Shown here piece after piece: positions 8,645 to 17,988 of a stretch of 33,012 nucleotides of DNA. The stretch lies in the NCBI GenBank assembly GCA_937922155.1, contig CAKZVL010000077.1:1-33012 (forward strand), given 5' to 3'. A program made the translations under genes and the position numbers. The notes below the pieces were generated by a model. That model was not told the origin of the DNA, did no database searches, and saw only the letters and a list, made by a program, of their open reading frames with translations. Positions within the stretch are counted from its first letter, which is position 1. The number at the start of each line of letters is the position of its first letter. Origin of the DNA: an uncultured Paracoccaceae bacterium (GTDB lineage: Bacteria; Pseudomonadota; Alphaproteobacteria; Rhodobacterales; Rhodobacteraceae).

Positions 8645-10489
8645 ATGGCACAAAAAAAGGGCAAACGCTACGGAGTTTGGATCATTGTTGGTCTACTGTT
8701 TGTCGGGCTTTTGGGTTTTGGCACAGGCAACCTTGGCGGCAATATCACGACCATTGGCAGTGTCGGCGACAAGGAATTGCGCATTTCGGATTACCAGCGA
8801 TTTTTGAACGCGCAGGTGCGCAGTTTTGAAGGGCAGACTGGGAACCGCATTTCTATTGTTGAGGCGCAGCAGCTTGGCCTGACGCAGATCGCGCAAAGCC
8901 AGTTGATTGCGGAACGTGCCATCGACAACGAGGTGAGCAATATCGGCCTGTCCATAGGGGACGCGCTGGTGCGCGAGGAAGTATTGCGGGTTCCGGGGTT
9001 TCGCGGGATTTCGGGTGATTTTGATCGCGAGGTTTACCGATCAGCCCTGCGCCAGAACGGTTTGACGGAAGCGGAATTTGAGACCAGCATCCGCGAAGAA
9101 CTGTCGCGCACGTTACTGCAAGGGGCGGTTGCGGGTGGATTGCCTGCCGCGGATATCTATGCCGACACATTGGCGGAATTCATTGGCGCACAGCGTGATT
9201 TTGTGTGGGCGGAAATCACCGATGCAGACATTGAGGGCGATTTGCCCGAACCGCGCGCGGCAGAGCTTGCGGCGTTTTATGATGCCAACCCAGATCTGTT
9301 CACGGCCCCCGAAACACGCGATATTACATATGCGTGGTTGGTGCCTGACATGATCCAAGATCAGTTGACAATCGACGAAACCGCATTGCGTGCCACCTAT
9401 GAGGAGCGGATTGCCGAATTTGTGACGCCTGAGCGCCGCTTGGTTGAGCGGTTGGCGTTCTTGGATGACGACGCGGCGAGCGCGGGCCTTGCCCGCATTG
9501 AAGCGGGTGAAATTGATTTTGACGGGCTTGTCGTAGAACGCGGTCTTGACCTTGCTGATATTGATCTTGGGGATGTCTCACAGTCGGACCTTGGCGCGGC
9601 GGCTGAGGGTGTGTTCGCGGCTGAAGTGGGTGGCGTGGTTGGGCCGCTGCCGTCTGATGTTGGGCCGGCGCTGTTTCGCATGAACGCGGTGCTGGCCGCG
9701 CAAGAAGTTACGTTTGAAGAGGCCGCGCCGGACCTGCGCGAAGAACTGGCCGCCGCCCGCGCGCGCCGTGTGATTGATGACAGTTCTGAGCAGATCAATG
9801 ACCTTTTGGCCGGTGGGGCCACGTTGGAAGTTCTGGCGGAACGCACCGACATGCAATTGGGCCAGATTGATTGGAGCGTTGAAAGCGACGAAGATGTCGC
9901 CGCCTATGATGTGTTCCGCATTGCGGCGGCCACAGCGCAGGAAGGTGATTTTGCCCAATTGGAACGCCTGCCCGATGGTGGGCTATTGGCGTTGCGCTTG
10001 AACGGGATCACACCGCCGACCCTGCGCCCGCAGGCGGATGTGGCAGATGAACTGGTAGAGGCCTATCGTGCCGATGCGCAACGCACGGCCATTTTTGCCC
10101 GCGCAAAGGAGATCGCAGCAGAGCTTGCGCCTTTGTCTGATCTTGCCAGTTTTGGCGTGACGGCGACGATTGAAACCGGCCAGACGCGTCAGAGCTTTAT
10201 CGCGGGTACGCCGCCGGGGTTCATGACCGAAGTCTTTGAAATGGAAATTGGCCAAAATCGTGTGATCGACAACGGCGATACAGCCATTGTTGTGCGCCTT
10301 GACGGGATCAGCCCGGCGGATGATAGCGACCCGCAAGTTGCCGCACAGCGTGCGCAGATTGCCGAAAGCGTCACCGCCGGAATTGCCAATGACCTTTACG
10401 GGGCCTTTGCGGGCGACGTTCAGCTGCGCACGAATGTGGTGGTTGATCAAAACGCGCTGAACCTCGTGCACAACTCGATCGAGCGGTAG
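8645..10489 (+). CDS. ppiD: PpiD/SurA-type periplasmic folding factor (peptidylprolyl isomerase family)
   Basis: A 614-residue inner-membrane-anchored chaperone of the PpiD type, facing the periplasm. A basic N-terminus (MAQKKGKR) precedes one membrane segment at about residues 10-30 (WIIVGLLFVGLLGFG). A SurA-like N-terminal chaperone region follows, with its helical pattern and the IDNEVSNIGLSIGD-like segment, then a weakly conserved parvulin-like region (about 230-370) and a long C-terminal part. I do not see a clear active parvulin motif, so isomerase activity is doubtful, as for many PpiD proteins. The frame is open back to 8576, but the ATG at 8645 follows GAAAGGCG and places the membrane segment at the N-terminus. 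trpE begins 1 nt after the stop, implying translational coupling. Confidence 0.9.
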   Translation: MAQKKGKRYGVWIIVGLLFVGLLGFGTGNLGGNITTIGSVGDKELRISDYQRFLNAQVRSFEGQTGNRISIVEAQQLGLTQIAQSQLIAERAIDNEVSNIGLSIGDALVREEVLRVPGFRGISGDFDREVYRSALRQNGLTEAEFETSIREELSRTLLQGAVAGGLPAADIYADTLAEFIGAQRDFVWAEITDADIEGDLPEPRAAELAAFYDANPDLFTAPETRDITYAWLVPDMIQDQLTIDETALRATYEERIAEFVTPERRLVERLAFLDDDAASAGLARIEAGEIDFDGLVVERGLDLADIDLGDVSQSDLGAAAEGVFAAEVGGVVGPLPSDVGPALFRMNAVLAAQEVTFEEAAPDLREELAAARARRVIDDSSEQINDLLAGGATLEVLAERTDMQLGQIDWSVESDEDVAAYDVFRIAAATAQEGDFAQLERLPDGGLLALRLNGITPPTLRPQADVADELVEAYRADAQRTAIFARAKEIAAELAPLSDLASFGVTATIETGQTRQSFIAGTPPGFMTEVFEMEIGQNRVIDNGDTAIVVRLDGISPADDSDPQVAAQRAQIAESVTAGIANDLYGAFAGDVQLRTNVVVDQNALNLVHNSIER

Positions 10490-10490
10490 G

Positions 10491-11999
10491 ATGGCGCTGC
10501 ACCCTGAGTACGCCGATTTTGCCGCCGGGTTTGAGGCTGGGAAAAGTCAGGTTGTTTACACCCGTGTTGCGGCTGATCTGGACACGCCTGTCAGCTTGAT
10601 GCTGAAGCTTGCAGATGCGGGGCAGAACTCTTTCATGTTGGAAAGTGTGACGGGCGGCGAGGTTCGGGGGCGCTATTCCATCGTGGGGATGAACCCCGAT
10701 TTGATTTGGGAATGTCGCGGTGAGACCTCGCGCCTGAACCGCGAGGCCCGGTTTGATCCGGCGGCATTTCAGGACTGCGCTGATGATCCGCTGACGGCCT
10801 TGCGCGATTTGATCGCCGAAAGCCGGATTGATTTGCCGGTTGATTTACCTGCCGCCTCGGCCGGGCTGTTTGGGTATTTGGGCTATGATATGATCCGTCT
10901 GGTGGAGCATCTACCGGATGTGAACCCTGACCCGCTGGGCCTGCCGGATGCGATGATGCTGCGCCCGTCTGTGGTTGCTGTGTTGGACGGGGTGAAAGGC
11001 GATGTGATTCTTGTGGCGCCTGCCTGGGCGCAAGAAGGTGTGACGGCGAAAGCCGCCTTTGCCCAAGCTGCCGAACGTGTGATGGATGCGCAGCGCGCGC
11101 TGGAACGCGGTGTGCCAAGCACGCGTACCTTGGCGGAGGCCGCACCAATTGCAGCGCCCACGTCAAACTTTTCCCATCAAGCCTATCTTGATGCGGTCAA
11201 CGCGGCCAAGGAATACATCAAGGCAGGCGATATTTTTCAGGTGGTGCCAAGCCAGCGCTGGACGCAAGAGTTTAAGGAGCCGCCCTTCGCGCTGTATCGG
11301 AGTTTGCGGCGCACGAACCCGTCGCCGTTCATGTTCTATTTCAACTTTGGTGGCTTTCAGGTCATCGGCGCGTCACCGGAGATTCTGGTGCGGGTTTTTG
11401 GCAAAGAGGTTACGATCCGCCCCATAGCTGGCACCCGCCCACGCGGTGCAACCCCTGCTGAGGATTTGGCGTTGGAAGCGGATTTGCTGGCCGACAAAAA
11501 GGAATTGGCCGAACATTTGATGCTGCTGGATTTGGGCCGCAACGATACGGCCAAAGTCACCAAGGTCGGCACGATGCGCCCGACGGAGCAGTTCATTATC
11601 GAGCGTTACAGCCACGTGATGCATATCGTGTCCAACGTCGTGGGTGAATTGGCCGATGATCAGGATGCGTTGTCGGCGTTTTTTGCGGGCATGCCTGCGG
11701 GCACGGTGTCTGGTGCGCCAAAGGTTCGGGCGATGGAAATCATTGATGAGCTGGAGCCGGAAAAGCGCGGCGTTTATGGCGGCGGTTGCGGGTATTTCAG
11801 CGCCAATGGCGATATGGATATGTGTATCGCGCTGCGCACGGCTGTGGTTCAGGATGAAAAGCTATACATCCAAGCCGGTGGCGGCGTTGTTTATGACAGC
11901 GATCCAGAGGCCGAGTATCAAGAGACGGTTCACAAATCCAACGCCATCCGCAAAGCCGCCGCAGATGCTGCGATGTTTGATGATGGCAAGAACCGCTAG
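10491..11999 (+). CDS. trpE: Anthranilate synthase component I
   Basis: Converts chorismate plus ammonia (from TrpG) to anthranilate, the first committed step to tryptophan. It has 502 residues, the usual length. The N-terminal region contains SFMLESVTGG, the counterpart of the LLES motif that binds feedback tryptophan, followed by GRYSIVG. The chorismate-binding domain begins near residue 220 and shows AGDIFQVVPSQRW, PSPFMFYF, IRPIAGTRPRG, LLDLGRNDTAKV, MHIVSNV, MPAGTVSGAPKVRAMEIIDELEP and IQAGGGVVYDSDPE. It is expressed with ppiD (1-nt gap) rather than with trpG, which lies 2.5 kb away beyond a gene on the other strand. No leader peptide with tryptophan codons is possible between ppiD and trpE. 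Confidence 0.98.
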   Translation: MALHPEYADFAAGFEAGKSQVVYTRVAADLDTPVSLMLKLADAGQNSFMLESVTGGEVRGRYSIVGMNPDLIWECRGETSRLNREARFDPAAFQDCADDPLTALRDLIAESRIDLPVDLPAASAGLFGYLGYDMIRLVEHLPDVNPDPLGLPDAMMLRPSVVAVLDGVKGDVILVAPAWAQEGVTAKAAFAQAAERVMDAQRALERGVPSTRTLAEAAPIAAPTSNFSHQAYLDAVNAAKEYIKAGDIFQVVPSQRWTQEFKEPPFALYRSLRRTNPSPFMFYFNFGGFQVIGASPEILVRVFGKEVTIRPIAGTRPRGATPAEDLALEADLLADKKELAEHLMLLDLGRNDTAKVTKVGTMRPTEQFIIERYSHVMHIVSNVVGELADDQDALSAFFAGMPAGTVSGAPKVRAMEIIDELEPEKRGVYGGGCGYFSANGDMDMCIALRTAVVQDEKLYIQAGGGVVYDSDPEAEYQETVHKSNAIRKAAADAAMFDDGKNR

Positions 12000-12002
12000 G
12001 CC

Positions 12003-14351
12003 CTATTTCAGCGCGGCGGAGACTGGGGCCAAGGCTACCTGACGCCCGCGCTGCGAGTCTTTAAACGCGACAATGGCGTCTATCGTTTCTGCGTTGAGCT
12101 GTCCGGTCAGGACCACGGCCCCTTGCTGGCGTGCTTCGAACGCGGCTTGATCAAGAAAGCGTCCCAAGGTGCGCGCGTTTTGTTGCGCGCTGTTCAGGTC
12201 ACGATAGATTTCAGCCATCGGCACATCAATCGACCCCGAACGCAGGCCGCCCAAGCCGACAATAGGCACGATCAGGCCGCGGCCATCTTCGTTTGCGGCT
12301 TGTCGGATTTGGCCTGCGATGTCGCGATTGGACATCAGCCCGTTTTGCGTCAAATCAACAAGGGCGACAGCCTCCGGCACTTCGAGCAGGCCCGCTTCGA
12401 GCACGATGGCGGCGTCGCTTGCGTTTGCGCCAAAGGGCAGCGCGATGGACATCGCCACCTCATACCCCGCAGCGCGGTAGGTTTCTGCACGGTCAGATGC
12501 GTCTGGTAATGTCGGGTCGAGGACGATTGTGACCGGCGCTTGGAGGATGGAAAGCGCGTCGGTCGCATTCTCTAACGCGCCATCATCCTTAAGCAGCAAG
12601 GTGATAAGCGGAAGGTCGGCCGCGTTCGTAAATGGCGCGGCAAAGCGTGCGAGGGCTGGCCCGTCGGTTGGTGTTTGGGGTGCTGTGGGGGTCGCGTCTG
12701 TCGTTTCCGCCTCAGGTGCATCGCGGGTGATGGATCGGTTGATCCGCACGCCACTGGTGCTGGTGGGCAGCGCTGTGGCCAAGCTGTCGCGACCGAGGAT
12801 GCGCACGGTTGGCGCGGCTTCGGGTTCTGCCGGAACCACGGCTTGTGCCACGTCAACCTCTGCAGGTTCAGCGGGGTTCGTCACATCGTCAACGCTGTCC
12901 TCTGGCAAGGCGGCTGCAACCGTTGGGTCTGGGGTATCGGTGTTTGTGCGCGGCGTGAGCACGCGCAACACGGGTTCGGTGGTGTCGGCAAGATCGCCAA
13001 GATCCGGTGCGTCGCTTGTCCCGGCTGGTGCGGCGGTTGCGAGGTCAACCGCGTCTTCGTTCACGCTGGCGCGCGGTTGCGCGGGTCGGGTAGCGGTTTC
13101 ATCTGCGATGGCCAATTCAACGGCTTCGTCAGGTGTCGCCAGCGGGTCGGTGGCGGGCGGCGGTGCGGTGTCTGACTGTGTCGCGCTCAGGTCGTCGAGT
13201 GCGGCCAAATCTTGCGGCGTTGCGGCCTCTGCCAATGTGTCGGGCGTGTTGATGGTGTTGGTCGCCTGCGGGCTGACCTCGCCTGCGTTTTGCGCGGTTA
13301 GGGTCGGGATCGTGGCGGCAGGTGCCTCTGCCAGTTCAACGTTTAGCGTTGGCGCGAATTCTTCGACGGCTGTTGCTGTTTCGGCGTCAACCAAGCTTTG
13401 CGGCGCGTCGATGCTATTGGCTGCTTGCGGGCTGACCTCCCCTGCGGTTTGCGCATCTAAGGTCGGGATCGTGGTGGCGGGTGGTTCTGCCACGGCGACG
13501 TCAAGGTTTGGCGCAGTTCCTTCCACGACGGGGGCTGTGCCGGGGTCGGCTATTTCTGCGGGTGCAATTAGGCTGTTGGTGGCCTGAGGGCTAAGCAATT
13601 CTTGTTCTTGAGTGTCGAGCGTTGGGGTGGCGGCAACAGGTGCCTCTGCCAGTTCGACCTCAAGCGTTGGGGTTGCATCCTCAGAAATGGGGGCGGCATC
13701 TGGGGTTGCCGGAGCTGAGGCTACATCTGCGGCGACGGGGGCCGGATCAGTGGTTTCTTCGGTTCCGGTTCCGGGCACATCCGTGACGATGACGACTTCT
13801 TGCACGGGCTCTGCGTCGGATTCACCGTTTGATGTGTCATCTTCGACGACGACGACAGGAGGCTGTGGTGTGGCGGGCGTCGTCGCGATGATGATGTCTT
13901 GTTCTGATTGCGGGACCTCTGGCGCCACTGACAGGGGGTTTGGCAGAACTGGCGTAAAGGTTTCGGCTTCTGGCAAAGCCAAATTCGCGTCATTTGGTGT
14001 TGTGGGCGCGGGCAATGTCAGGCCAACGCGCGGCACGGGGGCGGATTCTGTGCCGGTAATCACAGCGTTGCCAAGATCGGCGGCATCCGCCGGGACCGAA
14101 GGGTCGCCAAATTCGATTGTGTTTTCTTGGACAGCGCCGACGTTGAGTTCTGCCAGATCATCATCTGGCGCGGCCTCGTCCATTTGGGCTTCTTCATCTT
14201 GCAAGGCGACTTGGGCCGGTTCCCGATCTGGCCTGTCCCAGAGGCGGCTGCCATCAGGTTGTGGCCCCAACAAAGCCAATATCGTCAGCAGGAAACCGCC
14301 AAGCGCTGCGCCGTAAACGCTTCCCCTAAAAATCGACAAAATCGTTGTCAT
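12003..14351 (-). CDS. Membrane-anchored divergent polysaccharide deacetylase (DUF610/YibQ type) with long repetitive linker
   Basis: A 782-residue protein. Residues about 8-30 (VYGAALGGFLLTILALLG) form one membrane anchor. A very long linker rich in Ala, Pro, Thr, Asp and Glu follows, with no fold visible, and contains three tandem 53-residue repeats. The last 220 or so residues, from LPLITLLLKDDG, resemble the divergent polysaccharide deacetylase family: AAGYEVAMSIALPFGAN, LVDLTQNGLMSNRD and GLIVPIVGLGG. The catalytic NodB metal-binding motif is not evident, so enzymatic activity is uncertain; the related YibQ proteins are linked to the envelope. An in-frame ATG at 14402 would add 17 residues; 14351 puts the anchor near the N-terminus. 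The stop lies only 3 bp from the convergent trpE stop. It splits the trp genes. Confidence 0.82.
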   Translation of the reverse strand: MTTILSIFRGSVYGAALGGFLLTILALLGPQPDGSRLWDRPDREPAQVALQDEEAQMDEAAPDDDLAELNVGAVQENTIEFGDPSVPADAADLGNAVITGTESAPVPRVGLTLPAPTTPNDANLALPEAETFTPVLPNPLSVAPEVPQSEQDIIIATTPATPQPPVVVVEDDTSNGESDAEPVQEVVIVTDVPGTGTEETTDPAPVAADVASAPATPDAAPISEDATPTLEVELAEAPVAATPTLDTQEQELLSPQATNSLIAPAEIADPGTAPVVEGTAPNLDVAVAEPPATTIPTLDAQTAGEVSPQAANSIDAPQSLVDAETATAVEEFAPTLNVELAEAPAATIPTLTAQNAGEVSPQATNTINTPDTLAEAATPQDLAALDDLSATQSDTAPPPATDPLATPDEAVELAIADETATRPAQPRASVNEDAVDLATAAPAGTSDAPDLGDLADTTEPVLRVLTPRTNTDTPDPTVAAALPEDSVDDVTNPAEPAEVDVAQAVVPAEPEAAPTVRILGRDSLATALPTSTSGVRINRSITRDAPEAETTDATPTAPQTPTDGPALARFAAPFTNAADLPLITLLLKDDGALENATDALSILQAPVTIVLDPTLPDASDRAETYRAAGYEVAMSIALPFGANASDAAIVLEAGLLEVPEAVALVDLTQNGLMSNRDIAGQIRQAANEDGRGLIVPIVGLGGLRSGSIDVPMAEIYRDLNSAQQNARTLGRFLDQAAFEARQQGAVVLTGQLNAETIDAIVAFKDSQRGRQVALAPVSAALK
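13197..13673 (-). repeat. Three tandem 159-bp (53-residue) repeats in the deacetylase linker
   Basis: Units start (minus strand) at 13673, 13514 and 13355, exactly 159 bp apart. Each begins with a variant of APTLNVELAEAPAATIPTL, continues with an SPQATNSI-like core and ends in an acidic Ala/Thr stretch. The third unit degenerates toward its end. The encoded segment is probably disordered and lies in the periplasm. Confidence 0.85.
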
Positions 14352-14473
14352 ATCGCCATATCCATTAGACTGGCCTTGACGCCCGAACCCGGGCAAGGCC
14401 ATGTATCAGGGCCTATATACCTCTACCTGAGTGGGGAAAGGTAGCCCAAACTCTACGTTAGCCGGATTTGATC

Positions 14474-15055
14474 ATGCTTTTGCTTATCGATAACTACGAC
14501 AGCTTTACCTACAACCTGGTTCACTACCTTGGGGAGCTGGGTGCAGATGTTAAAGTGCACAGAAATGACGCCCTAAACGTGCAAGAGGCGATGGCGCTGC
14601 GCCCTGAGGCGATTCTGTTGTCGCCGGGGCCGTGCGACCCGGCACAGGCGGGGATTTGTTTGGCACTGACGGCGGCGGCGGCAGAGGCGAAAATTCCGCT
14701 GATGGGTGTGTGCCTTGGGCATCAAACGATTGGTGAAGCCTTTGGCGGTAAGGTCGTGCGTTGTCATGAGATTGTGCATGGCAAAATGGGTAGTATGCAG
14801 CACACAGGCAAGGGCCTGTTCAAAGACCTGCCTACGCCGTTTGAGGCCACGCGGTATCATTCGTTGACGGTTGATCGCGACAGCCTGCCTGACAGCCTAG
14901 AGATCACAGCAGAGCTAGAGGATGGCACGATCATGGGCCTGCAGCACAAGACCTTGCCGATCCATGGCGTGCAGTTTCATCCAGAGTCGATTGCGTCAGA
15001 GCATGGTCATAAACTGCTGCAAAACTTTCTTGATCTGACAAAGGTTCCGGCATGA
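14474..15055 (+). CDS. trpG: Anthranilate synthase component II (glutamine amidotransferase)
   Basis: Releases ammonia from glutamine for TrpE. It has 193 residues as a class I glutamine amidotransferase domain. It begins [19 protein letters not shown], the standard family start, which supports ATG 14474 over an in-frame TTG at 14468. The oxyanion region is [13 protein letters not shown]. The nucleophile is C80 in [16 protein letters not shown]. The His-Glu of the triad is in GVQFHPESI near residue 170. The stop overlaps the trpD start by 4 nt (ATGA). The 122-bp gap to the divergent deacetylase gene should hold the promoter of the trpGD-ung-trpC-moaC-moeA run. Confidence 0.97.
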   Translation: MLLLIDNYDSFTYNLVHYLGELGADVKVHRNDALNVQEAMALRPEAILLSPGPCDPAQAGICLALTAAAAEAKIPLMGVCLGHQTIGEAFGGKVVRCHEIVHGKMGSMQHTGKGLFKDLPTPFEATRYHSLTVDRDSLPDSLEITAELEDGTIMGLQHKTLPIHGVQFHPESIASEHGHKLLQNFLDLTKVPA

Positions 15056-16068
15056 GTGACGCATTAAAACCTCTGATCCACGCCGCCGCAGAAGGGCCAC
15101 TCACGCGCGCGCAGGCACAAGATGCGTTTGAAATTCTGTTCAACGGCGATGCGACACCATCCCAGATTGGCGGGCTTTTGATGGCGCTGCGCACGCGGGG
15201 CGAAACGGTGGATGAATATGCAGCCGCTGCCGCTGTGATGCGATCCAAGTGCAAGGCAGTGAGAGCGCCAAGTGGGGCGATGGATATTGTTGGTACGGGG
15301 GGCGATGGCAAGCATACGCTCAACATATCAACCGCGACCGCCTTTGTTGTGGCTGGTGCAGGTGTTCCGGTGGCCAAACATGGCAATCGGAACCTGTCGT
15401 CCAAATCCGGCGCGTCTGATGTGCAGTCACAGATGGGCATCAACGTCATGGTCGGCCCAAAGGTGGTTGAGCAGGCACTGGATGAGGTGGGCATTGGTTT
15501 CATGATGGCGCCGATGCACCATCCCGCAATTGCCCATGTGATGCCGACACGTGCGGAACTTGGCACAAGAACGATCTTTAACATCTTGGGACCATTGACC
15601 AACCCTGCTGGTGTGACGCGCCAACTGACGGGGGCGTTTAATCGTGATCTGATCCGCCCGATGGCGGAAACGCTGCTGTCACTGGGGTCAGAGGCGGCTT
15701 GGCTCGTGCACGGATCGGACGGCACGGATGAGTTGACGATCACCGGTGTATCCTGGGTGTCGGCCATCGAAGACGGCACCGTGCGCGATTTTGAGATTAC
15801 GCCAGAGGATGCGGGTCTACCTGAGCACCCGTTTGAGGCAATTGTGGGCGGGACGCCTGAGGACAATGCAAACGCGTTTCGTGCGTTGCTGGATGGAGAG
15901 GCGAGCGCATACCGCGACGCCGTGCTTTTGAACGCGGCGGCGGCGTTGAAGGTTGCGGGTAAGGTGAGTGATTTGCGCGATGGTGTCGACCAAGCCCGCG
16001 AAAGCATTGGTAGCGGTGCCGCAAAGGCCAAGGTCGAAGGACTGGCGCGGATCACATCGGCGGCGTGA
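15052..16068 (+). CDS. trpD: Anthranilate phosphoribosyltransferase
   Basis: Transfers phosphoribose from PRPP to anthranilate, the second tryptophan-specific step. It has 338 residues, the usual length. The N-terminal helical domain has [36 protein letters not shown]. The PRPP loop is [17 protein letters not shown] near residue 79, followed by [26 protein letters not shown] is near residue 180. The start overlaps trpG by 4 nt and the final A of its TGA is the first base of the ung ATG, so all three are coupled. The adjacent uracil-DNA glycosylase shares no obvious pathway with it. Confidence 0.97.
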   Translation: MSDALKPLIHAAAEGPLTRAQAQDAFEILFNGDATPSQIGGLLMALRTRGETVDEYAAAAAVMRSKCKAVRAPSGAMDIVGTGGDGKHTLNISTATAFVVAGAGVPVAKHGNRNLSSKSGASDVQSQMGINVMVGPKVVEQALDEVGIGFMMAPMHHPAIAHVMPTRAELGTRTIFNILGPLTNPAGVTRQLTGAFNRDLIRPMAETLLSLGSEAAWLVHGSDGTDELTITGVSWVSAIEDGTVRDFEITPEDAGLPEHPFEAIVGGTPEDNANAFRALLDGEASAYRDAVLLNAAAALKVAGKVSDLRDGVDQARESIGSGAAKAKVEGLARITSAA

Positions 16069-16712
16069 TGTTTGATCTGTCACGATTGGGCGGTTGGGCA
16101 GACTTGCCATTCTTTGCGCAAGACTTGCCCCAAATCGAGGCGGCGCTAGAAGGGCAAGATATCCTGCCCCCGCCCGAGCGGACGTTCGCCGCGCTTGAGC
16201 GGTGTCAGCCGGATCAGACCAAGGTAATCATCATCGGGCAAGACCCCTATCATACGCCGGGCAAGGCGGATGGGCTGGCGTTTTCCATTCCGCAGGGATT
16301 AGGCGGGCGCTTGGATAGTTTAGGAAATATTTTCAAAGAGTTGGAAAGCGATTTGAATGTGACGCGCACGCGCAGCGATCTGTCTGATTGGGCGGATCAA
16401 GGGGTGCTGTTGATTAACACCGCACTGACCGTGCCACCGGGCAAGCCCAAGGCCCATGCGAAACTGGGGTGGTCCAAACTGATCCCGCAGATATTTGAAA
16501 AACTGGCGGATCGGCCCCGTGTGGGCATGTTTTGGGGCGGTCCAGCGCAGAAATTTGCGCCGCTATTGGGGGAGCGTGATCTGATTTTAACCTCTGCGCA
16601 CCCCTCGCCCTTGTCGGTTTATCGTGGGTTTTTCGGCTCTCGCCCCTTTTCGCGCACGAACCAGTGGCTTAGAGATCAAGGTCAAACGCCAATCAACTGG
16701 GCAGACCCATGA
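16068..16712 (+). CDS. ung: Uracil-DNA glycosylase (family 1)
   Basis: Removes uracil from DNA as the first step of base excision repair. It has 214 residues. The catalytic water-activating motif is [18 protein letters not shown] near residue 60, and the second motif is [17 protein letters not shown] near residue 183, both diagnostic of family 1 UDG. The middle contains [18 protein letters not shown] at 16068 overlaps the trpD stop by one base (TGATG); an in-frame GTG at 16065 is possible. The stop overlaps trpC by 4 nt. It therefore lies inside the trp operon and is probably expressed at trp-operon level rather than from its own promoter. No SOS box is near it. Confidence 0.97.
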   Translation: MFDLSRLGGWADLPFFAQDLPQIEAALEGQDILPPPERTFAALERCQPDQTKVIIIGQDPYHTPGKADGLAFSIPQGLGGRLDSLGNIFKELESDLNVTRTRSDLSDWADQGVLLINTALTVPPGKPKAHAKLGWSKLIPQIFEKLADRPRVGMFWGGPAQKFAPLLGERDLILTSAHPSPLSVYRGFFGSRPFSRTNQWLRDQGQTPINWADP

Positions 16713-17518
16713 CCGATACCATTCTGGACAAGATCAAAGCCTATAAGCTGGAAGAGGTCGCAGCGCGCAAAGCTGCGCGGCCTTTGGGCGACGTTGAAGC
16801 CGCCGCGAAAGATGCTGCGCCCACACGCGGGTTTGCAGATTCCTTGGTGCGCGCCAGCAAGACCGGGTATGCGCTGATTGCGGAAGTGAAGAAGGCGAGC
16901 CCGTCTAAAGGATTGATCCGCGCGGATTTTGACCCGCCCGTGTTGGCGAAAGCCTATGAAGACGGCGGTGCGGCGTGTTTGTCTGTGCTGACCGATGGGC
17001 CGAGTTTTCAGGGTGATGACAGCTATTTGGTTGCTGCACGCGCCGCGACGTCCCTGCCCGCCCTGCGCAAGGATTTTATGTATGACACCTATCAAGTGGC
17101 AGAGGCGCGTGCGTTGGGCGCGGATTGTATCTTGATCATCCTCGCCTCTGTCAGCGACGGGCAGGCCGCAGAGCTTGAGGCGGCTGCATTTGAATGGGGC
17201 ATGGATGTTCTGCTGGAAGTACATGACGCACAAGAGTTGGAGCGCGCTTGTGAATTGAAATCACCGCTGATGGGGATCAACAACCGCAATTTGAAGACGT
17301 TTGAAACCACGCTCGACACCACGCGCGTCTTGTCGCGGGACGTGCCGGATGATCGGATGATTGTGTGCGAAAGCGGGCTGTTCACGCCCGGCGACCTTGC
17401 CGACATGGCCGGGTATGGGGCGCGCACGTTTTTGATCGGCGAAAGCCTAATGCGCCAAGACGATGTGGCAGAGGCCACGCGCACTTTGCTCGCCAACCCT
17501 GTTGCGGGATCTGTCTGA
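16709..17518 (+). CDS. trpC: Indole-3-glycerol-phosphate synthase
   Basis: Closes the indole ring from carboxyanthranilino-deoxyribulose phosphate. It has 269 residues as a TIM barrel. Family motifs are [19 protein letters not shown] near residue 52, the [20 protein letters not shown] strand, [31 protein letters not shown] and [13 protein letters not shown]. It is a stand-alone enzyme, not fused to TrpF. Its start overlaps ung by 4 nt and its stop overlaps the moaC start by one base. trpF, trpB and trpA are not in the window. Confidence 0.97.
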   Translation: MTDTILDKIKAYKLEEVAARKAARPLGDVEAAAKDAAPTRGFADSLVRASKTGYALIAEVKKASPSKGLIRADFDPPVLAKAYEDGGAACLSVLTDGPSFQGDDSYLVAARAATSLPALRKDFMYDTYQVAEARALGADCILIILASVSDGQAAELEAAAFEWGMDVLLEVHDAQELERACELKSPLMGINNRNLKTFETTLDTTRVLSRDVPDDRMIVCESGLFTPGDLADMAGYGARTFLIGESLMRQDDVAEATRTLLANPVAGSV

Positions 17519-17988
17519 TGCCGCTGAGCCATTTTGATGATCAAGGCCATGCGCATATGGTGGATGTGTCGGATAAAGACATCACCGACCGGATCGCGAC
17601 GGCGCAAGGTCACATCACAATGGCGGCGGAAACGTTGGCGTTGATCAAGGATGGCACAGCCAAAAAGGGCGATGTTCTTGGCACGGCCCGACTGGCCGGG
17701 ATTATGGCGGCGAAGAAATGTTCGGACCTTATCCCGTTGTGTCATCCGTTACCAATCAGCAAGGTCAGTGTGGATCTTATCCCTGATGATGCCCTGCCCG
17801 GTGTAAAGGTAACAGCAACGGTCAAGACCACGGGTCAAACCGGGGTGGAGATGGAGGCATTGACGGCCACCTCCGTTGCCTTGCTGACCGTTTATGACAT
17901 GGTCAAAGCGGTGCAAAAGGACATGGTGATCAGCGGTGTGCGTGTGACGTTGAAAGACGGCGGGAAATCTGGCCGGTTTGAAGCATGA
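17518..17988 (+). CDS. moaC: Cyclic pyranopterin monophosphate synthase
   Basis: Second step of molybdenum cofactor synthesis, acting on the product of MoaA. It has 156 residues, typical for MoaC. Characteristic segments are [18 protein letters not shown] at the N-terminus, [24 protein letters not shown] in the middle, and [23 protein letters not shown]. The C-terminus has KDGGKSGRF. The frame extends upstream inside trpC, but the family start is MPLSHF at 17518, whose ATG shares a base with the trpC stop. It is coupled to moeA by a 4-nt overlap. Molybdoenzymes are not encoded here. Confidence 0.97.
   Translation: MPLSHFDDQGHAHMVDVSDKDITDRIATAQGHITMAAETLALIKDGTAKKGDVLGTARLAGIMAAKKCSDLIPLCHPLPISKVSVDLIPDDALPGVKVTATVKTTGQTGVEMEALTATSVALLTVYDMVKAVQKDMVISGVRVTLKDGGKSGRFEA

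Noticed and set aside
12529-13587. 352-codon plus-strand frame opposite the deacetylase linker
   Set aside because: Its Ala/Ser/Val-rich, repetitive product is the antisense of the repetitive Pro/Ala/Thr linker. It has no domain or good ribosome binding site.
14423-14444. CTACC...GGTAG stem before trpG as a possible attenuator
   Set aside because: Only 5 bp with a 12-nt loop, no leader peptide with Trp codons and no T-run.
14931-16055. 374-codon minus-strand frame opposite trpD
   Set aside because: Antisense of a clear trpD with all its motifs; the long frame follows from GC-rich codon bias.
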